A stretch of DNA of 64,000 bases from Devosia sp. Lineage in GTDB: Bacteria > Pseudomonadota > Alphaproteobacteria > Rhizobiales > Devosiaceae. Shown one piece after another: positions 59,705 to 64,000 of this stretch. Each line of letters opens with the position of its first letter. Position 1 is the stretch's first letter. The stretch covers positions 1 through 64,000 of the forward strand of contig JAQGJK010000015.1 in assembly GCA_028290665.1 (NCBI GenBank), written 5' to 3'. The notes below the pieces were generated by a model. The model worked only from the letters and a program-made list of their open reading frames with translations, was not told where the DNA came from and did no database searches. Position numbers and translations under genes: made by a program.

Positions 59705-60176
59705 TCATCTGCTAAGATACCGATCCGCCGCCCTTGGCGCCCGCTCCTGCCCGAACTCCCATGGCTTGGGACAAAGGCTCGGCTTGATGGCGACTCTCGT
59801 CCTCGACACTGGCGACAGTCCCGGTTCACTCATGAACTTGGCCATGATTTCGAGCTGGCTCTTGGCGACGGTGAGCCATGGGCTTTGCTGGATGTATCCG
59901 GACGGCAGCTTGATCAGCAGCGGCGTCTCAGCGAGCTTTCGTTCCGCTTCCAACCCAGCGCCCGTAGGCCTGGCAGTACGCGACCAGCGAGGCCCGGTCG
60001 GCCTCCCCGATGATGCCGCGCGGGAACAGCGAGGGTGCGAGACGTTTCCATTCCGTCTTGGCGCTGGGATTGAGATGCGAAGGACAGGTCGGCGGGCGTG
60101 GCTTGCCGGCTACCCTACGGCCGATACCGCCATCGATGACATTCAGCGTGTTGGGCCTGGGTTTGCGTCCACGCAT
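59705..60176 (-). pseudogene. P27-type phage terminase small subunit, frameshifted (copy D)
   Basis: The most complete of four copies. The first frame gives MRGRKPRPNTLNVIDGGIG and LNPSAKTEWKRLAPSLFPRG up to YCQAYGRW; the second gives EAERKLAETPLLIKLPSGYI and SRTRVAIKPSL. A single extra T in GGGTTGGAAG near 59950 breaks the frame. The fold is that of the DNA-recognition subunit of phage packaging. It follows a methyltransferase remnant on the same strand, with the ATGA-type overlap usual for coupled phage genes. No large terminase, portal or capsid gene is near. Confidence 0.8.
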
Positions 60177-60514
60177 CAGATGGCCTCCTCACCGGGGTCT
60201 GCTTCCCGTATGGCGGTGCCAGTGCCCAGCCCTGCTACTGCTTTCAACTCGGCAAAGGTCCTGCCGTCCACCGCACGCACTGCCGTCTTGCCAGCAGACT
60301 TCTGCCAACGCTCGACGATGACATCGCAATAGCCTGGATCGAGTTCGACCAGAGCAGCCTGACGACCAAGGCTTGCCGCAGCCATCAGTGTCGTGCCTGA
60401 CCCGGAGAACGGATCGAGGATCGTGTCTTTGGATCTGCTCGAGCGTGCGACGAAATTGCGTGTGCAGGGCGTAGCCGGCCTCCTTGCAGCAGGATCACAC
60501 TGTGAGATACCCAT
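60176..60514 (-). pseudogene. DNA methyltransferase C-terminal remnant
   Basis: Residues about 30-75 read [20 protein letters not shown] and [18 protein letters not shown], the SAM-binding motif I (DPFxGSGTT) and following strand of N4/N6 DNA methyltransferases, as found in phage ParB-methylase fusions. The catalytic (DPPY-type) part that should precede it is absent and the upstream sequence is not recognisable, so the gene is truncated. Its stop overlaps the terminase start. Confidence 0.65.
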
Positions 60515-60727
60515 GACTGTTCTCGACTGGCTAAAGCGGCAGCAGCAGAAACGACGAAAAGGTTATCCGGATTGGTCGTGCCGACCCCGTTGTGGTCCGT
60601 CCACTGGGCAGTGAGGTATCTCAAAGGCAGCCGTCAGTTCTCAATCCACTGCCGGGGGCGATACAGCAATTCCTGCCGAGCGCCTCAGCATGTCTCTCGT
60701 TCAATTGGGGGTGCCACGAGGGAAGCG

Positions 60728-61615
60728 ATGACGACTGCACTGGAAAACTATCAAGCCCGGCTGATCAGGGTACTGGACTACATCGACGCCCATCTTGACC
60801 AAGCTCTCGGTCTAGACACGTTGAGTCATGTTGCAGCGTTCTCGAAGTTTCACTTCCATCGGCAGTTCGTCGCAACATTCGAAGTCTCTGTTCATCGCTA
60901 CGTTCAGCTCGCCCGCATGAAGCAGGCAACGCATGCGCTCGCTTGGAATGACGCCCAAAGCGTTACGGAAATAGCGATGAATGCAGGTTACGAGGCACCG
61001 GATGCTTTTGCCCGCGCCTTCCGGCAACGGCTAACGCAATCCCCCTCTTCGTTCCGGAAGTCGCCGGATTGGAGCTCGTGGCTTTCGGCCTTTGGCCCTT
61101 TGAACAACGCGAGAGACAAGCTGATGAAGATCATATTTGACTACGATGACATCACCATACGGGACGTTCCGTCAACTTCAGTGGCGCTGCTTGAGCACCG
61201 GGGAGATCGAGCCAGGCTCCCCCAGACCTTCGAAAGTTTTCGGTCTTGGTGCAAAGCGCACGGACTCACTCCTGAAACCGGACGATCGAGTTTCATGGTC
61301 TTTCGATCTGAACGCGAACCTGCAGACCCAGAAACGTACAGCATGGATATCTGCGTTGCGACGGAGCCAGCCATTGGCCAAGTCGATGCACCAATGCAGT
61401 CAGGCCTAATCGAAGGGGGCAGATGCGCGGTGCTGCGATATCCCGGTCAAACCAACAATCACGAAGCCGCCGGGCTGTTCATGTACCGGGACTGGTTGCC
61501 CCAAAGCGGTGAGGAGGCTCGCGACTTCCCAGCCTACGTTGAGCGGAAGATGGTGCCAATCGCCGGCACTCAGGCTCATGAGGTGGTCGTCGAACTGTAT
61601 CTCCCGCTAAAGTAG
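60728..61615 (+). CDS. AraC-family regulator with GyrI-like effector domain
   Basis: A 295-residue regulator. Two helix-turn-helix units of the AraC type occupy about residues 1-110 (LDTLSHVAAFSKFHFHRQF and VTEIAMNAGYEAPDAFARAF). A GyrI/SOUL-like small-molecule-binding domain follows (about 140-295; VPSTSVALLEHRGD, CVATEPAIG). This layout is common in drug- and ligand-responsive regulators such as Rob. GAGGGAA precedes ATG 60728. No obvious target gene is adjacent. Confidence 0.9.
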   Translation: MTTALENYQARLIRVLDYIDAHLDQALGLDTLSHVAAFSKFHFHRQFVATFEVSVHRYVQLARMKQATHALAWNDAQSVTEIAMNAGYEAPDAFARAFRQRLTQSPSSFRKSPDWSSWLSAFGPLNNARDKLMKIIFDYDDITIRDVPSTSVALLEHRGDRARLPQTFESFRSWCKAHGLTPETGRSSFMVFRSEREPADPETYSMDICVATEPAIGQVDAPMQSGLIEGGRCAVLRYPGQTNNHEAAGLFMYRDWLPQSGEEARDFPAYVERKMVPIAGTQAHEVVVELYLPLK

Positions 61616-61978
61616 CAATGCCGGCAGCTCTTGGCCCTCGAAGCGCGGAGCTGCTAAACTTTAAACCACTCACTTCAGACCTTGCAGCACTTGGCCGGAA
61701 TGACAGCTTGAGCCCAGCGTTTTGCCTGATCATCGGCGTAAGCAAGCTCGAGGCATTCCCGTTCGGCTTGGTTTGGGGCCATGAGTTCAAGCACTATCGG
61801 CAGCCCCGCTCCGTTGAAGCCGCGGCGGCATTGACCGCGGGGCCGCTATGGTTACGGGGACCATGACCTCCATCCAGCGGTAGTAGCGGCGTGCTAATCG
61901 CCCCATGCTCTAGTCGCGATACCATTACTGCTGCGCGCTGCCGACGATTTGGCGGCAGGGGCTCCGGACACACGGATC
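61616..61978. other. Intergenic region, no gene confirmed
   Basis: About 360 bases. On the minus strand a short frame (about 61680-61780) reads MAPNQAERECLELAYADDQA and KRWAQAVIPAKCCKV; its composition is protein-like but it has no start signal and I do not recognise it. Confidence 0.4.
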
Positions 61979-62547
61979 CTACGGACGAGGAATAACGGTC
62001 ATTACTCGAACGACGTAGATCAGGAACTGCTTCATGTAGTCAGCGAGAAAGGCTTTCGTGGACTCGTCGGTGACCTCTCCGTCACCGGGGAAGATCTCGG
62101 GAGAGTATCGAATGTAAGCTTCCGGCGCTGTCATCTGCCGAGCGTTGCAGAAGCTGAGCACGCCGCGCAAGCTCTGCTGGGCAATCGCAGTCCCGATCTG
62201 CCCGCTCGACGTGCCAATCACGGCCGCCGGGATCTGGGCGAAGGAGTTGTTACCCACGGCCGGGAGGCCCAGTCGATGGCATTCTTCAGCCCGCCTGGGA
62301 TCGACCGGTTGTACTCGGGGGTGACGAACAAGACGGCGTCAGATGCCGCGATCGCAGCCTTCAGGGCCCGAGCCTCGGGCGGAAAGTTCGCGTCGTAGTC
62401 CGGACTGTACAGAGGCAGGTTCCCGATCGGGATCTCGGTAAACTCTAAATCTTTAGGTGCGAGGCGGATTAGCGCCTTCGAGAGCTCCCGGTTGATTGAT
62501 GCCGAGGAGAGACTTCCGACGAAATAGCCTACCTTGTACGTAGTCAC
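61979..62547 (-). pseudogene. NADPH-dependent FMN reductase, frameshifted
   Basis: A flavodoxin-like NAD(P)H:FMN reductase in two frames. The first starts MTTYKVGYFVGSLSSASINR and contains FVTPEYNRSIPGGLKNAIDW; the second continues GNNSFAQIPAAVIGTSSGQI to the C-terminus. One missing G near 62253-62255 (TGGGT for TGGGGT on the minus strand) explains the shift. Repaired, the protein has about 189 residues, normal for the family, which includes chromate and azo reductases. Confidence 0.8.
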
Positions 62548-63085
62548 CGATGCCTCCTCAATTGGTGTCCATCAGTCCGGATCAACTCGCCATAGTCGCT
62601 TAAGTTTCCCGGTACCCAATGACCGCTTCTGGCGCGAAGCCGCTGCCCTTAGTGGGCATAGTAATGGCCGCTTTGAGGTTGTTCCCAAAGATCGGGAGGA
62701 AAGAGATGAGGGTGCGTTGCTGCGGCAGCGTCCGACCTGAAAGGGCCATTCAGTTCACGTCAATTTTCCTACGGGTCCTGCAGATGATGAAGCGGCAGCC
62801 CGGCCGTCAGGCGGTTGATAGAGCCCGCTGTCGGCGAAACGGGGGCTCGGTGCGTCTGCTCGGCCCCTGGCCGTCCTTAAACGATGCAACTCGACCAACC
62901 GCTCCACGATCAACGGCTCGGGCCCTTGCATAGCCCCTCGCGCCTACTGTCCGCTTCCACGCGCCATTTGCATCTGCCAAGCTGCCGTACGGCGCCCTGC
63001 AGTTGCGGCTGGATAAAGCATCGTCATCCAAGTCGCCGAAGTGCCACTTTAGGGTGCGGAATAACTCGCGGTGCGGGCCTTGCAC
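62548..63085. other. Intergenic region, no gene recognised
   Basis: About 540 bases between the FMN reductase and the sensor kinase. It contains a CGCTTCTGGCGC-bearing element near 62620 related to the dispersed repeat at 15223 and 59441. No coding frame is convincing. Confidence 0.45.
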
Positions 63086-64000
63086 CTAAACGTTGAAAAT
63101 TACTGTCATTTTCGTCCCGGGGGCATTGTCACTAACCACGATCTCGGCTGAGTGAAGGTCGACAATTGCCTTCACGAGGCTGAGGCCGAGTCCGCTCCCC
63201 GAGGTAGACCGACTCTCCTCGAGCCTGTAGAGGCGCTCAAAGACTTTACCGTACGCCTTTAAAGGGATTCCAGGTCCGTTATCGCTAACGGACACGATGA
63301 TCTGCTTTGACGAACGTAACGTTTCAATCACAATGCGAGTGCCATTCGGGCAATGTCGTATCGCGTTCTCGATCAGGTTTGCGAACAGTTGCGTAAGAAG
63401 GTCCTGGTCCCCGTTGATTAGTGGGAGTGTTTCCGACTTCAGAACCAGTTCCTGGCTGCTCTCACCGGCAACTTCGGCATAGGCCTCGTACAAGTTTTCC
63501 AAGACCGCCGCGATGGAAACTGGCTTGAACCGCGCTCGGCGAGCCCCGGCCTCGATTTGGGCGATGCGCAACAGTGCATCGAAGGTGGTGTTGATCTGAC
63601 CGACCTCATCCTGTGCTTGAGTTACCAACGCCAGCACAGAGTGACCCTTTTCCGCCGTGCCCGCCGCAGTCATCAGCGTGAAGGTCAGGCGGTTCAACGG
63701 GGTTTTGAGGTCGTGGGCGATGTTGACACTGACATGGCGCATACCCTCAACGAGAGCGGACAGGCGGTCGAGTGCCTGGTTGACCTGGACGGACAGCTCA
63801 TCGATGTCGTCGCGATTGTGCGTGAGAGGTATGCGCGCCTCGAGTTCGCCGCGGCCGATCCGCTTCATCGTTTGGGCAATGCTGTCGATACGGCGCTGGC
63901 CGCGGGCGGCAATGCCGATGCCGGCACTCACCACGACAGTAAAGAACAGGGCGCCAGCGACCGCCAAGCTGTCGAAAACGACCGTTCCGACCGCGTCAGG
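63086..64000 (-). CDS. Sensor histidine kinase (HAMP-HisKA-HATPase), 5' end outside window
   Basis: At least 304 residues, open to the right edge. A membrane helix (ALFFTVVVSAGIGIAA) is followed by HAMP, then the phosphoacceptor block VSVNIAHDLKTPLNRL, and the ATPase boxes LFANLIENAIRH (N), DNGPGIP (G1) and GSGLGLSLVKAI (G2). The C-terminus is complete at 63086. The sensory part and the partner response regulator should lie to the right of the window. It is a two-component kinase of the common membrane type; the signal is unknown. Confidence 0.92.
   Translation of the reverse strand, partial: PDAVGTVVFDSLAVAGALFFTVVVSAGIGIAARGQRRIDSIAQTMKRIGRGELEARIPLTHNRDDIDELSVQVNQALDRLSALVEGMRHVSVNIAHDLKTPLNRLTFTLMTAAGTAEKGHSVLALVTQAQDEVGQINTTFDALLRIAQIEAGARRARFKPVSIAAVLENLYEAYAEVAGESSQELVLKSETLPLINGDQDLLTQLFANLIENAIRHCPNGTRIVIETLRSSKQIIVSVSDNGPGIPLKAYGKVFERLYRLEESRSTSGSGLGLSLVKAIVDLHSAEIVVSDNAPGTKMTVIFNV

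Noticed and set aside
61680-61780. Short leftward frame with protein-like composition
   Set aside because: Only about 35 codons from its Met, no ribosome-binding site and no known family; recorded in the intergenic entry only.

Overview
The window is high-GC DNA with the gene content of an alphaproteobacterium, most likely of the Hyphomicrobiales (Rhizobiales) side: many solute-binding ABC and TRAP transporters for carboxylates and sugars, FadR-type GntR and LysR regulators embedded in catabolic operons, DUF2182/DUF1326 and a P27-type phage terminase. The genus cannot be fixed from the sequence. No rRNA, tRNA, CRISPR array, replication origin or intact transposase was seen.

Left part (1-15.4 kb): the end of a sugar ABC permease with an in-frame stop, an exported SMP-30-like beta-propeller protein, a sulfatase, then a leftward operon made of an iron/carboxylate-type ABC importer, an RraA-like aldolase, a LysR regulator and an HpcH/HpaI aldolase. 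A second leftward operon (QdtA-like ketoisomerase, family 2 glycosyltransferase, FAD oxidoreductase) looks like part of a glycan pathway.

Centre-left (15.5-19.9 kb): the most striking locus, a three-gene rightward operon of a LOV-PAS-GGDEF-EAL blue-light/c-di-GMP protein, a double-domain KaiC and a KaiB. The first two genes overlap by ATGA, and a 27-codon open frame bridges kaiC and kaiB. This suggests a light-responsive second-messenger enzyme tied to a KaiA-less Kai module.

Middle (20.6-46.3 kb): a large catabolic island. It holds a GntR regulator, a UxaA/GarD-like dehydratase, a tautomerase, HyuA/HyuB, an SDR, an AldA-like aldehyde dehydrogenase, a DctPQM TRAP importer, two DapA-family lyases and a class II aldolase. 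A second module follows: a propeller glycosidase-like protein, a GntR regulator, a sugar ABC transporter whose ATPase and permease are both frameshifted, an SDR, a DUF4432 epimerase-like protein and a fused E1alpha-E1beta-lipoyl 2-oxoacid dehydrogenase, with a decayed E2 acyltransferase tail-to-tail beside it.

Right part (47-64 kb): a 2707-residue RTX protein, then an accessory zone full of gene fragments. Four remnants of P27-type terminase small subunits lie in the window; two of them look like the two halves of one copy separated by a 2.26 kb segment carrying the DUF2182/DUF1326 pair. The zone also has a methyltransferase remnant, SnoaL-like and LGFP fragments, two small paralogous proteins and a cold-shock protein. 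An AraC/GyrI-like regulator, a frameshifted FMN reductase and a sensor kinase running off the edge close the window.

Several frameshifts here are single-base changes in short G/C runs, so some apparent pseudogenes may be sequencing errors.
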